In this document: piece after piece, positions 33,614 to 44,742 of the stretch
Layout: each line of letters begins with the position of its first letter
How positions within the stretch are numbered: position 1 is the stretch's first letter
Position numbers and translations under genes: made by a program
Notes under the pieces: model-generated
The model's database searches: none
Told to the model about the DNA's origin: nothing
What the model saw: the letters and a program-made list of their open reading frames with translations, nothing else
Origin: Gari tellinella
Lineage: Eukaryota > Mollusca > Bivalvia > Cardiida > Psammobiidae
Reading direction: 5' to 3'
NCBI GenBank assembly: GCA_922989275.2
Contig: OV277872.1
Span: 28,350,119-28,414,118 of the forward strand
Length of the DNA stretch: 64,000 nt

Positions 33614-33996
33614 GCCGCTTACACAAATCTAGCACTATTTATCCTACAGGATAAATGGCTTCTAAAATCCACCTGTCCATACAGAAAACTACCTGTCCTG
33701 CATTTTGAAACAGTTTGATGATTGAAATTTGTTATATGAAGATAAACAAAAAAGGTTTAACTGACATGGATTTTGTCATACTTTTTCCGGAAATTGATTC
33801 CTTTACTTCATAGTATCCTCTTATAGGCGTTCTATCCTTTTCTCTACTCATCCTCACTACCTTTTAAAACTTTTTCTAAAGTCTAAACAGACAAATTTTG
33901 GGAACCATACATTTGGATATATACGCCAAATTCAGTGAGATGTCCCAACTACATGGTAATATGTTGACTCGGCCTCTGGTTGGCTTGTAGGTCAGG

Positions 33997-35180
33997 ATGA
34001 CAAAAATAATGACAACTAGAATGGCTATCACTAAAGGTGATAAATACCCCCACTATACAGCACTCTGTCACACTCTGCAGACGTTTTCAATAAGGTTTTA
34101 CAATAAGGTCAAAGGTGTAAGCCAAGATCAAAATGACTTAAAAATGGTATTTGACACTCTGCATCTCCTGAGTAACATTTATGCCAAGTATCAAGTAAAT
34201 CAAGTTGAAAGTGAAGGAGGAGTTCGCATACAAGATTTTGCCTGCCAATTTTAAGACCAATATGAAGGCCAAAGGTCAAGGTCACAGAGATTTGAAATGT
34301 GTGTCTTGCACATCTACTACTCCTGAGTAACATTCATATGCCAAGTATCAGGTGACGGTGAGTGAGGTGAATCACATTGAAAGTGAAGGAGGAGTTCAAA
34401 GTACAAGATTTTGGCTGCCAATTTCAAGACCAATTTCAAGGACAAAGGTCAAGGTCACAGAGACCTGAAATTTGTGTCTTGCACATATACTACTCCTGAG
34501 TAACATTTATGCCAAGTATCAAGTGAATCAGGTTAAAAGTGAAGGAGGAGTTCAAAGTACAAGATTTTGCCTGCCAATTTCAATACCAATTTCAAGGTCA
34601 CAGAGACCTGAAATTTGTGGGTACTCCTGAGTAACATTTATGCCAAGTATCAAGTGAATAAGGTTGAAAGTAAAGGAGGAGTTCAAAGTACATAATTTTG
34701 CCTGCCAATTTCAAGGCCAAAGGTCAAGTCACAGAGACCTGGAATTTGTGTCTTGCACATCTACTACTCCTGAGTAATATTAATATGCCAAGTATCAAAT
34801 GAATCAGGTTGAAACTGAAGGAGAAGTTGAAAGTACAAGATTTTGTCTGCCAATTTCAAGACCACAGAGATTTGAAATGTGTGTCTTGCACATCTACTAC
34901 TCTCGAGTAATATTTATGCCAAGTATCAAGTGAATCTGGTTGAAAGTGAAGGAGGAGTTCAAAGTACAAGATTTTGCCTGCAAATTTCAAGGTAAAGGTC
35001 ATAGAGACCTGAAATTTACGTCTTGCACATCTACTACACCTGAGTAACATTTATGCCAAGAATCAAATGAATCGGGCTGAAACTGAAGGAGGAGTTGAAA
35101 GTACAAGATTTTGCAGACAGACCGACCGACGGCCAACGACCGACCGACAGGCCGATTCCAGTATACCCCCCTAAAACTCT
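33997..35180 (+). repeat. ~150-bp tandem repeat array, about 7-8 units
   Basis: Units share GAGTAACATTTATGCCAAGT, GTGAAGGAGGAGTTCAAAGT, ATTTTGCCTGCCAATTTC and GGTCAAGGTCACAGAGA. The array ends with ACAGACCGACCGAC-type repeats and GGGGGTATAAAAATAAATG. It lies in NKAIN intron 1, and short frames across it are repeat artefacts. The AT-rich stretch 35200-35700 that follows shows nothing recognisable. Confidence 0.85.
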
Positions 35181-35749
35181 GTTTGTGGGGGTATAAAAAT
35201 AAATGTACTATTTAGAAACAAAAAATCGGGCCTGCTTGTTTTTTTATATATTTTAGCTTAAGATATCAGCATCTTTTGTTAACTTAAAAGATTATACGAA
35301 CTGACTTATCATGATCATGGCCAAATTATTTGGAATACCCAAGGGGTTTAAACCATTCCAGGAATATGCAAAGCAAGTTTCCGGTTACATGTAGATCGTA
35401 TAATAAAAGAAACTTTTCTAAAACAATTTTATGACTTTCCGTCTTTAGAATCATCGCTCCAGGGCTCTGAGGGAAGGAGTTTTCATCAAAACAGTTTCAA
35501 TATTTCTCAGATTTTCTACTTGTTGATGGACTCAGTTTCTCAAGTATTTAGTATTTACGAGAGGACAAGTGGTTTTCGAACCCTGTCATGAGTTTCTTTT
35601 AATCATATTTGTACACTATGCGAGTAACCTACAGGTTATTAACTGTGGTTGCCAAATGTAACATGGAGAGAAAAATATGCAACCAGACAACTTGAGCCCT
35701 GGACCACCTGCTTACTGCGTAAGTGCTCACCTGTCCGGCTGCTAATACA

Positions 35750-35800
35750 AATTACAATGATCTCACCAAGTCACCATATGCGACGTTAAATAAAGCTTGC
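35750..35800 (+). repeat. Possible SINE 3' tail fragment
   Basis: AGTCACCATATGCGACGTTA-AATAAAG resembles the conserved tail of the Meta-type SINE seen at 47.14 kb. Only the tail is present. Confidence 0.35.
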
Positions 35801-35932
35801 CTTTAACTATAAACTCAACCTGGCTACACACTTTTTTGAAATTAATAGTGGTTTGAATCCTCTGGCAGGGTGGTTACATTGTCTTGTAAAATGGTACACG
35901 TCACTGGTTGTTCACATGGGCGGTGCCCCGGT

Positions 35933-37321
35933 AGCCAGAGATACACGGCTCCCTTATTTTCCTTCTCTCCCCATATAACAGGTGTACGTTGAGAGGCAGT
36001 GATGTATGTCGATGCGGTCACGTGACCAGCACAGGTAATGACAGCGTCGCGATAATGGGAAAAAAATACACATATCGACCAGTTGACTTATAAATATTGA
36101 CTTAATTTAGTTTTTATACGATATTTTGTGATTCAAATCGAGTGAAACCAAAATATGAGTTGTGGATTAAACCGAGAAAGTGTATTCATGGATCAACGGA
36201 AGATATGTTGCTGGTAAGTTCCAAAAAAATGATGATCGATTCAATATCATCTTGCCGTAAACGCTTAAAACTTCAGTATGAACATTCAAACATGAATAAG
36301 AATGGATTATCCATGTAGTTCAAACTAAGATACAGTTATGGCGAAATTTTCATGTCAATCAGTCAACGCATTTTGCTATAAATTAAATTTTAATGAAGCC
36401 ACCCTCTGGTGCTTCAATGGAAGATCGATGCAATATCGTCTTGCCGTAAACGCTTAAACTTCAGTTTGAACATTCAAACATGAATAAGAATGGGTTGTCC
36501 ATGTAGCCCATATTAAGATACAGTTATGGCGAAATTTTCATGTCAATTTGTCCACGAATTTTGCTTTAAATTAAATTTTAATGAGGCCACCCACTGGTGC
36601 TTCGATTGAAGATAGATGCAATATCATCTTGCCGTAAACGCTTAAACTTCAGTTTGAACATTCAAACATGAATAAGAATGGGTTGTCCATGTAGCCCATA
36701 TTAAGATACAGTTATGGCGAAATTTTCATGTCAATTTGTCTACGAATTTTGCTATAAATTAAATTTTAATGAGGCCACCCACTGGTGCTTCGATTGAAGA
36801 TAGATGCAATATCATCTTGCCGTAAACGCTTAAACATCAGTTTGAACCTTCAAACAATAATAAGAATGGGTTGTCCATGTAGCTTATATTAATATACAGT
36901 TATGGCGAAATTTTCATGTCAATCTGTCCACGCATTTTGCTATAAATTAAATTATAATGAGGCCACCCATGGGTCCATTCACACCTTCGTGCAAACTGCC
37001 GTCACATTCAATCGGCATTTCCAAACACTAATTAACGTGTGTGCGATGCGCGGAGGGGTTAATTGATGCTCGGACTTTATTCTTATTATTCTTTTGTGTT
37101 AAACTTCGAAATAGAGGCTTCTTTAAAGAACGTTTGTATTGTAAAATAACTGTAGACTGTATTAACGAAGCAACTGGATAAGTAATTCCAAATATCGACT
37201 TTTTTCCCGATCGACGCTAACGCTTATATAACTCGCGAGGACTTGTTCTCGCGAAATCTCGCTCAACGGTCTCGTATGTATAAATCATTGGAGCCGTGTA
37301 TCTCTGGCTATACACTGTCTC
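35933..37321. mobile_element. 1.39-kb element with terminal inverted repeats and an internal tandem array
   Basis: TAGCCAGAGATACACGGCTC at 35932 recurs inverted at 37290-37310. The 9-bp direct repeat TGCCCCGGT lies just outside (35924-35932 and 37322-37330), although the right end then carries 12 extra bases. The interior is a ~188-bp tandem array with no coding frame. 9-bp duplications are usual for Mutator-like elements; a TA-flanked reading is also possible. Confidence 0.65.
36230..36970 (+). repeat. ~188-bp tandem array, four units
   Basis: Units start near 36233, 36423, 36610 and 36800 and share CAATATCATCTTGCCGTAAA, ACATGAATAAGAATGGGTTG and GAGGCCACCCACTGGTGC. Divergence is low except in the first unit. 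It lies wholly inside the inverted-repeat element at 35933-37321. Confidence 0.9.
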
Positions 37322-37751
37322 TGCCCCGGTCCCTACATGTAATTCGACAGAATGGGGATATCGAAAGACATACATAAATTTTACATCTGTATGGCTACAC
37401 TAAAGACATGACTGCTAATGCAGGAAGAAAGTAACGCAGAAAGTTGTTATATGGCTTGAATATTTTAAAGCTTATTTTGATTGTAGCACCCAACAACATC
37501 AAAACATTGAATAATCTTGTCATGCACTTATTGATTTTTTCAATCTACATTCTCTCAAATACACTAATCCCTTAACTGCTTTAAACTGAAGCATCGATTT
37601 TGCATTTAATTTCTGAAAATCTATTGAATTGAATACTTCTGACCCAGTTACCTATCAGTTCTTCACTTAGTGATCATCACAAGCTGATCATCATTTTCAT
37701 TATAGTTTTTGAACCCATGAAAAAAGAAATGTTTGACGAGACAGAACTTAC

Positions 37752-37826
37752 CAACTGAAGCGAAAGAACCACCATGATTGTGGTATATATGGCAGCTGAA
37801 TAACACTTTGTCGACTCGCACGCCAT
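37752..37826 (-). CDS. NKAIN: NKAIN-family protein, exon 1 (start codon, first membrane segment)
   Basis: 25 codons from ATG at 37826 to the donor TTG|GTAAGTTC, phase 0. Residues 1-25 are MACESTKC followed by the hydrophobic stretch YSAAIYTTIMVVLSLQL, which with exon 2 makes TM1. The short cysteine-containing N-terminus followed by ...LQL|..LERQ matches the position and length of the vertebrate first exon, which also ends just before LERQ. The start is chosen because it is the only ATG giving this length before the membrane segment; frames extending further upstream have no support. The total gene span on the minus strand is 37826 to 14764. Confidence 0.85.
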
Positions 37827-38350
37827 TTTGGATGAAAGTTTTGTCCAAAAGCGTAGAAATTGTTTATTTGTCATATTATTTTGCTTTTCCAAAGTATCAA
37901 CTTGTCACCCCATCTTGGTATTATTAGAAACAACTAACAACTACGGACGTTACGACGCACTGCAATGTAGATCCAAAATGTCAAGAAATATGAGAATATT
38001 CCTTAAAATGTCATTGATAAAAGTTTTTCAGATACTTATTCACTTTGAACATCGTCAGACAAGTTACATTACATTATTGTCTGCAAGGTAAATCGGATTT
38101 TACATTCTGTAAATATTGTCGCCAGGGTCGCGCATTGATTGCATGACTAATTTGACGCATGCGTATTCGCTCAATGCAAAGTTCCGGACCGCTGGTTCTT
38201 GGCTCTGTCCTCTTTATGCCGAACGTACGGCGTCCATGGCAGGGTAAAGCGGGAGACAGTAAAGAGATCAACTCGGTGCTCGTGATCAACAAGCCCAGGG
38301 TGTGGACTGTGATGTTGTTAATGCAATCAGACGGATATTTAACATCCAAA
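37827..38350 (-). promoter_or_regulatory. Probable NKAIN 5' flank
   Basis: Upstream of the NKAIN start codon, relatively CpG-rich from 38100 on. Contains the perfect palindrome ACGCATGCGT at 38155-38164, close to the NRF-1 consensus (GCGCATGCGC). Frames of 65 and 91 codons on opposite strands around 38.07-38.36 kb match nothing I recognise. Confidence 0.35.
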
Positions 38351-38394
38351 GCATGACTTCACTACTCTGTATGCACATGTCCACACGTTTTTGT

Positions 38395-38450
38395 CGACGA
38401 GCTAAATAGCCTCATGGAGAAATGTGATTTCTCCACGATAGCCTATGTTG
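38395..38450. repeat. Short hairpin
   Basis: GGAGAAATGTGATTTCTCC and the outer TAGCC...TA arms form a small imperfect hairpin. Confidence 0.4.
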
Positions 38451-38679
38451 CGTAAATGCAATGAGTTTTTCTTATTCATGAATAGGCCTAAACTTTTATT
38501 TTGTTTGACATCATGGCATGACCAGTCGACCGGTGTGTTTTAATTTTTTGTAACAACCCGACGAGCTTTCTCAACAGCCTTTCCTAATAAGACCTATACT
38601 CTTTAATGGGACAGCTTTTTGTTTATGTAGAAAATAGTATGCGGCCACTGAACAAATTGCCGCCCGTATATAATTAGAT

Positions 38680-38765
38680 TGATTGATTGAGTTGGGGTTT
38701 ACGGCACCGCGACACACATGACATGACCATATGGCGCCGACTTATTAGAAAAAAGGAAGAGTGTT
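38680..38765 (-). repeat. SINE tail fragment, Meta-type
   Basis: Read on the minus strand: GGCGCCATATGGTCATG..., GTGTCGCGGTGCCGTAAACC, which matches the ...CGCCATATGACC...GTCGG(T)GCGACGTTAAACCC tail that I know from bivalve Meta SINEs. The sequence 38766-39350 is CpG-containing with CTCGCGAG at 39021; no gene recognised. Confidence 0.45.
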
Positions 38766-39355
38766 GACTTTTTTCTCAATTGTAGATGTTTTATAATATA
38801 TAGACTAAGCTCTGACTCAACTAATTAAATTTTATTGACCATTTTATTATTATTTTCTCCTAGCGTATCTACTTGATGGCGCTAATTAAATAGTATAGAC
38901 CAACCGCCAACGAACATATATGTAAGACAATTCCTTCGAGAGCTGTCTGATCACAGAATTATACACTGACGGAATCGAAACCTCGCGCTATATCGTAAAT
39001 CTCGTGCGGCGGATACGAGACTCGCGAGACTTGATAAGAGACTGTCTATCGGTAGTCAATATGATAAATGTGTGTTTTCGAAGCATTGTTCACGGGTTTT
39101 TATTCCCGTGAATTGATAGGAATGTCCACATAGTCGTTTAAATCCTATAAAATGTCAATAAAAACACTCGAGTCGGTAAATTTCACGCCAGAAATCGCGG
39201 ACAACGAGGCAAAAAAGTGAAGATGTTGTCACGTGACGCATAATCTCGCAAAATTCAACCGCCGCGAGAGCTCAGGTACTCGCCTATTCAATTTCGCTTA
39301 GTTGCTATTCCGTTTTGTATAATTCCGTGGTCTGATCAGGGTCTGAGTTTTCTTA

Positions 39356-40701
39356 TATACACTGAAAGACACTTCTAACGCAACACCTAGAAATTTTGAT
39401 GTGTTCGGCTTATTATACAATCGGTATCGTTGAAATTTACAGTATGGATACATTAACACATCGTCCATGTTTCCTGTAAATTTCATTGTAATCATTAAAC
39501 AAAAAAGCACGAAATCTAACAGAAATAAAACACGACTCCAAAATAAAAAGTCACAAAATCGTCAGAAAAGATAATAAAGACATGAAAGTATAATTTTATT
39601 CACAACACTTATCACAGAAAAAATTCAAATGCAACAGTTAATAATAACTTAATTTCCAATATGTTCTTCCTGGATACGAATGGTCTTCGTACATCTCTAT
39701 CTAATCATATACCGAAGTTTAGACACTTCTAAGATACTGCCGCGGTCCCCGTTGAACTCGTTTGTAGCCTACATGTAACACAATAGCTTATGACAGACAA
39801 ATAAATACCTGCCAAAAACTCGAGTCACCGGAAAATAAACAGACGAGGCTGATATTATTTATCGTTATTCTAAATGAAACAAAAAGTGTCACACGTTGAA
39901 ATGACTTGAATTATTACGACGTAAATCTTACATTTAGCAATATCAACAGTACATTGTAATAGAATCATCTTATTAAGAAATAACGCAAACTTGATTGACT
40001 GATTTAAGGGTCTGTCTGAACCATGTCAATGGCGCCACAGGTTTTCGGCGCGTAAGCTATGACCCCCCCCCCCCCCTTCAAAATGAGTCAAAATACATCC
40101 ATATGTTCAACAAACATCCTTAACAAATGTTTCAAGAAGTTTCAAGAAGTTTAAAAAAAAAAAAATTTTTTTTCGTATCATGTATTTACTTATAAATTAG
40201 CAAAAAAAAATATTTTTTTAAATTTCACGAAACTTCAGGAAATGTTCTTTTATGATGATTATTGAATGTATGGATAGATTTTAGGGTATTTTATCCACGT
40301 TTGGTGGTGGTGGAGGGGGGTTATAGCAGCTAGCGGTAGTGTCATAGCCAACGGGCCGAATGCCTATGAATGGCGCGTGCGCCTTCTTGACGTTCCATGC
40401 ATTCCATGCAAACTATTTGATGTTTTTTCAGTGTGGCTAACGTTATACTAGGCCTATATTAATACAGAATTTTAATCGATAATTTCGCCCACATCACTTT
40501 TCTCGTGCAGAAATATGAATTCTTACCTACTCCACGTGCGGCATTGATCATCCGTGATGGCTGAATGATTATATTGAAATTATGTGCAGAAAGTAGCCAA
40601 ACCAGTTCTGGTGAAATTTTAGTAAGATATCTAATTCTTGAACCGTATTTGTGTAAAACTATTTTGAAAAGTGTTGCGTTAGAAGTGTCTTTCAGTGTAT
40701 A
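39356..40701. mobile_element. Tc1/mariner-like element, 1.35 kb, no intact transposase
   Basis: TATACACTGAAAGACACTTC continues for 31 bp and is repeated as an exact inverted complement at 40671-40701. TA is duplicated outside. Length and TA target fit Tc1/mariner. No frame long enough for a transposase exists, and the interior holds a large imperfect palindrome with C- and G-tracts (40055-40330), so it is either decayed or a non-autonomous copy. Confidence 0.85.
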
Positions 40702-40897
40702 GGATCTCTCTGATAGTTCTGAGTCTGAATTTCCTTTCTAGTAGAAATGTTCCCTATCTTATTAGCCGATGTAATAAATTAAGTGTAACTGTTCGTTTTG
40801 GGCGGTGTTCTACATATGAATATTCCGCGACAGAGTGTTTAAAATTAGCTTTGTGCCTATTTACAGTGAACCGTAAACCCTTTCTAGAAACAACAAC

Positions 40898-40915
40898 AAC
40901 AACAACACCTACACG
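40898..40915 (+). repeat. (CAA)n microsatellite
   Basis: Five to six CAA triplets. Confidence 0.7.
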
Positions 40916-40924
40916 CAGTCGACT

Positions 40925-41125
40925 GAAAACTTATATCGTCTGCTTTGAAATAGTCGTCTGCAAATTTGGTCAAATTCACGTTTATACACTTCTTTAGTCA
41001 AGAAACCTGAAAGTGGGTGTCAAACTGCTTTGATTCAGATCAGACGCCTCGTAACGCAGCGTCTGATCTGGATCAAAACTATTTGCAGATACTAGTTAAG
41101 ATGCGACTGGCAGACTAATGGTTAA
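40925..41125. mobile_element. MITE family L (PAL2 core)
   Basis: CGTCTGCTTTGAAATAGTCG left, ATGCGACTGGCAGACTAATGGTTAA-like right. Apex CTCG-TAA-CGCAGCG has one mismatch. Sister of 27763-27975. Confidence 0.65.
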
Positions 41126-41289
41126 AAATAGATTTTCAAAATAGTGTAAATACTCATGTATACGAGGCGTGATGTATCTTCACCTGCTACAACATGTATG
41201 TCGTCAGCTTCACAATTGTCGTCTGTAATTTGTTTTAAATTTAAACATTTAAAATTAAAGTCATTTTAAATAGATATTAAGAAATCTAG

Positions 41290-41462
41290 ACATGTCATGA
41301 AAGTCAATATATTTGGTACCTGATCAGACGCGACATTTATAGGCGCTTTGATACCAAGGCCGGAGCTTTTGGTATCAAATCATATATATACTCTCGGTGG
41401 ACCTATGACCCCCCCCCCCCCACACACACACACACACACGACCCCCCCCCCCCACCCAAAAA
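41290..41462 (+). repeat. Decayed hairpin followed by C-tract and (CA)n microsatellite
   Basis: ATATTTGGTACCTGATCAGACG-like left arm pairs loosely with TTTTGGTATCAAATCATATA. A poly-C run, about ten CA repeats and another poly-C run follow from 41409. Confidence 0.6.
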
Positions 41463-41524
41463 AAACCCAAACCAACCCCACACACCACCACAGCGTTATA
41501 TGTTAAGACTTAATAAATTAAGAG

Positions 41525-41737
41525 TTTACAATTAGTCCGCCACCAAATCCAAAGGTGAGGACTTAGTATTAGGTTAAGCTTTACAATCTGTCCGTCTTTT
41601 TTGGTATTTTCGTAGAAATTAACTGGTCATCTCTCGTGACATTTACATGGCCATTTATTGGCACATTAATCAAGCCATTTCTTGTGACATTAACCTGACC
41701 ATAAAAATGACACTTTTGGTGGCCGACTAATTGTAAA
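41525..41737. mobile_element. MITE with 24-bp terminal repeats
   Basis: TTTACAATTAGTCCGCCACC left; the right end reads inward TTTACAATTAGTCGGCCACC. The interior contains CCATTT-ATTGGCACATTAA repeats. Its core is unrelated to PAL1-3. Confidence 0.8.
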
Positions 41738-42048
41738 ATTGCTCAACATAACTCAGAAAAGGTATTAGATTGTAGAACAAACGACTTGGCAGATATTGTG
41801 TTTACGGAACGGATCTTTATTCCACCTTTTGACATGTTTGCAATTATTTTGACCACCATCTTTCTGTTTGGTTGCAGAGTGGGACAGTAGGTAGCGCCAC
41901 ACACCTGTGCTCTGTACTATTTGCCATCGTATATATAGTAATACAAAAACTAAAAAGTAAATTAAAACGAACTGGATCTAGACTTAATTGCCATCTGGAA
42001 ATATTCATTTGAAATGTCAGGGTTCAGTGAACTAAGCCGTCACCTGTA

Positions 42049-42250
42049 TTAACCATAAGCATGCTTAAGTGCGACTTTGCTAATATTTACAAAACAGTTT
42101 GGATCCAGATCAGATGCCGCGTCGCGCGGCGTCTAATCTGGATCCAAATTGTTTGTCACTCATATTCAATTTTCTTCGGTTTAAAAAAGCTTAAAACTTT
42201 TTTCAATGTTTTTGGCAGATGATACATCTCAAGCAGATGACATTTGGTTG
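42049..42250. mobile_element. MITE family C (PAL2 core)
   Basis: TTAACCATAAGCATGCTTAA left. Hairpin with apex CCGCG-TCG-CGCGG and arms TTTGGATCCAGATCAGATG. The right end is degenerate. Confidence 0.7.
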
Positions 42251-42351
42251 ATCCCAGTAAACTTGATATCAGAGTGAGTGACCGAGTGACGCAAGGTTTG
42301 ACTGTATTGGTAAAGTGTATAAATAAAACGTAGGAGAGCGGTAAATCGATA

Positions 42352-42423
42352 GCCTCTATAGCTCAGTGGTAGAGCACTGGTCTCGTAAACCAGGGGTCGT
42401 GAGTTCAAACCTCACTGGAGGCA
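42352..42423 (+). tRNA. trnT-CGU: tRNA-Thr(CGT)
   Basis: A 72-nt cloverleaf with all stems intact. The acceptor GCCTCTA pairs with TGGAGGC, followed by discriminator A. The D-arm GCTC/GAGC has an AGTGGTA loop. The anticodon stem CTGGT/ACCAG encloses loop CTCGTAA (anticodon CGT). The T-arm GTGAG/CTCAC has loop TTCAAAC. Box A (TAGCTCAGTGGTAGAG) and box B (AGTTCAAACCT) are recognisable, and a TTTT pol III terminator starts 2 nt downstream. The CCA end is not encoded, as usual in eukaryotes. The lack of decay suggests a functional gene, although a young SINE head cannot be fully excluded. Confidence 0.92.
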
Positions 42424-42634
42424 CATTTTGACATCCAGCTACAGAAATCTAGAGATCTGCATGTAGCCGCTTTTTTAACTCTTCACACGCTAGCGGTGAA
42501 ACCATGGTAACATTTGTAAACCGTTTGGATCTTGAATAGACGCCATGTAAGGTTTTTTGAAAAGTCTATTTTTAGAACTGCAACAGACGAAACATTATGA
42601 AATAGTGGATTTAGGTCATACTATATAGATCTAT

Positions 42635-42825
42635 ACTAACACGATAAAGACACAAAAAATACGAAATACAAATTATTCCATCACAATTAAAACTACACCA
42701 TTTTGTAGCCAATATATTTTTGCGCATTTTGATACCATTTGTCTATGATTTATAGTTACAGTATAAGTACAATGTATTACAAAAGCCCCTCAAACCAAAT
42801 GTATAGATTCTTTATCGTGTTAGTA
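42635..42825. mobile_element. MITE with TA target and 15-bp terminal repeats
   Basis: TA-CTAACACGATAAAGA left and TCTTTATCGTGTTAG-TA right, exact complements. An AAGATATC palindromic repeat lies just outside on the right. Confidence 0.75.
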
Positions 42826-42925
42826 AAGATATCTTAAAATAGACTAGCTCAGTATTTTAAGATATCTATGATGAATCGTGCGAGAAATATGAGTAAACCT
42901 CAGAATGGACTATTCCAGTTTCGAA

Positions 42926-43172
42926 TTAACTCTTTCACTGCCAACGTTTTCGTGATAATTTTACCCCTTCACCGTTTCATTGTCGTCTGCTTCATTTTTG
43001 TTGTCTGCAATGTCGTTTCAAGGTTAAAAAATAAGGCAGTATGCCTGAAGAAATTTCAAAACGAATGTCAAACAGTTTGGATCCTGGTTAGACGCCGCGT
43101 TACGCGGCGTCTGATCAGGATCCAAACTGTTTGCAAACGCGCTTTAAGCATCATTGAGAGAGAAAGGATTAA
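42926..43172. mobile_element. MITE family C (TTAA at both ends, PAL2 core)
   Basis: TTAACTCTTTCACTGCCAAC left, GAGAGAAAGGATTAA right. Near-perfect hairpin with apex CCGCG-TTA-CGCGG. A 108-codon frame across it is an artefact. Confidence 0.85.
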
Positions 43173-43344
43173 GTCCTCTAGTCTTGTTCTATAGTCATGT
43201 TATCACAAGACAAGTGTTCTCTTGGCAGGGACACTGTTTGCATAGGGCCAAGGTTCACTTAAACACATGTCAATGAATATTTACACTGCAAAACGGCAAC
43301 AAGTAAAGAGACATAACTCGACAGTAACTGTGGACTGACAGTCG

Positions 43345-43582
43345 GACTGGTTATCAAGCTTGAACTCGCCTAGCTCGAACACCCCGATGTTTCGACATAC
43401 GAATTATATTATATCTTGCTCGGTTAAGTAGAGCATATCCATATTTCAAAGTTAAAACGCGGTCTATCTACGTTTTTAACCCTTATCATGCTAAGCGCGA
43501 CTTTGCATACAATTGCAACATTAAGTTTTAGTAGAGGACATTTTGTATGCTAAAGGGTCAAATTTGGAGGGGAAAGGGTTAA
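43345..43582. mobile_element. Family J fragment and a decayed TTAA element
   Basis: CTCGCTCGGTTAAGTAG-like and ATTTCAAAGTTAAAACGCGG are family J pieces. TTAACCCTTATCATGCTAAG to GGGAAAGGGTTAA (43480-43582) is a shrunken TTAA element without a palindrome. The AT-rich stretch 43590-44370 shows no gene. Confidence 0.5.
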
Positions 43583-44479
43583 TAAGTAAATACGAGTGTG
43601 TGGGGTATGGGCGTCAAAGCCAAAGGTTCGATCAACTGCCATGTCCTACCAAATACTTGGGTAATGGTACAAGCAACTTCAGTCGAAACTCGATACTTCG
43701 AACTCACTTAAATCGATCGCACCAGCATTTCATAAGTTGAAATTTAAAGTATAAACTTCAATAAAATATATTTTAAATAAAAACAAACATGGTAATTTTG
43801 TTTTTCATTATGTATTCCATGTCTGTGGAAGAAGTATTTTGACATAAAGAAACTAAATCAAGACAAAATAGGCACCAGATTTGGAAAATATGAATCTCTG
43901 AATCAACAACATGTTTTTTAGGGGTATTGATATTTTCTTAAAACAAAAAATTAAAAGAACTAGCAATTTTTTTTCTAGTATTTAACTTTTTCTTATATTC
44001 TACCAGATGAATATCGATACAAAGGCAATTCAAAATATGAAAAGAAATTGATAGGTTAGTGTTACATTTTTATTTAGTTATTGAAGAAAAAGGAGTTATC
44101 TCCCTTTACAAAATTTACAAAAAGTACCATATCGATGATATTTAGAGCTTTATAAATTTCACATTTGGTGCCTTTTTTTCTTAAATTAGTTGTTGTATGA
44201 AGAAATACTACCATAGATAGGAAATAAATAACACAAAACCTAATTATCATGTTTGTTTCCATTTGAAATAGATTTTATTGAAGCGGGCTATTTGAAAAGG
44301 ACAAAATAAAAAAAAAGTGGATGGGGTAAATTTCACACCCTTTAAAATGGCCGTAGTGCCAAAAGTTGCACACCAAAATGTACACTTTTTCAATTTTTTC
44401 ATTCATCTTAAATAGCTCTTCATTACAAAACCATCATAGTGTGGTATCATATACTTTGAAAATTTCTCAAATTCATGAG

Positions 44480-44600
44480 TTTGATGCACCCTTAAGTCGA
44501 AACATACCCTTATTCCAACGTCAAAACGTGGCTAATTAGCCACGTTTTGACTTTAAAATAGGGGCATGTTCGAACTAACGCGAGTTCGAAGCACGCGACA
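44480..44600. mobile_element. MITE family J core hairpin
   Basis: GTCAAAACGTGGCTAATTAG and its complement GCCACGTTTTGAC. The outer arms GTCGAAACATACCC / GGGGCATGTTCGAAC also pair. Confidence 0.75.
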
Positions 44601-44703
44601 TTAAGTCACACAAAGATGTATAAAAAACATGTTTTGGTTCCTTGGCTGATTTGGTATAGCCATTATGTCAAGGACAAGTGTTTCGACAACTGAACTGAAT
44701 TGA

Positions 44704-44742
44704 AAGGTCAAAGTTCCAGACCTTGCTTTTGACCTTTGACCT
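44704..44742 (-). promoter_or_regulatory. Perfect DR1 nuclear-receptor-type site
   Basis: 44730-44742 reads AGGTCAAAGGTCA on the minus strand, the exact DR1 consensus used by RXR/HNF4 heterodimers or homodimers. A second, imperfect DR1 (AGGTCAAAGTTCC) is at 44706-44718 on the plus strand. The context is a decayed GTCAAGGTCA-type repeat, so function is doubtful. Confidence 0.35.

Noticed and set aside
38074..38356. Overlapping 91- and 65-codon frames as a divergent gene start
   Set aside because: No recognisable domain and no clear donor linking onward; treated as part of the NKAIN 5' flank.
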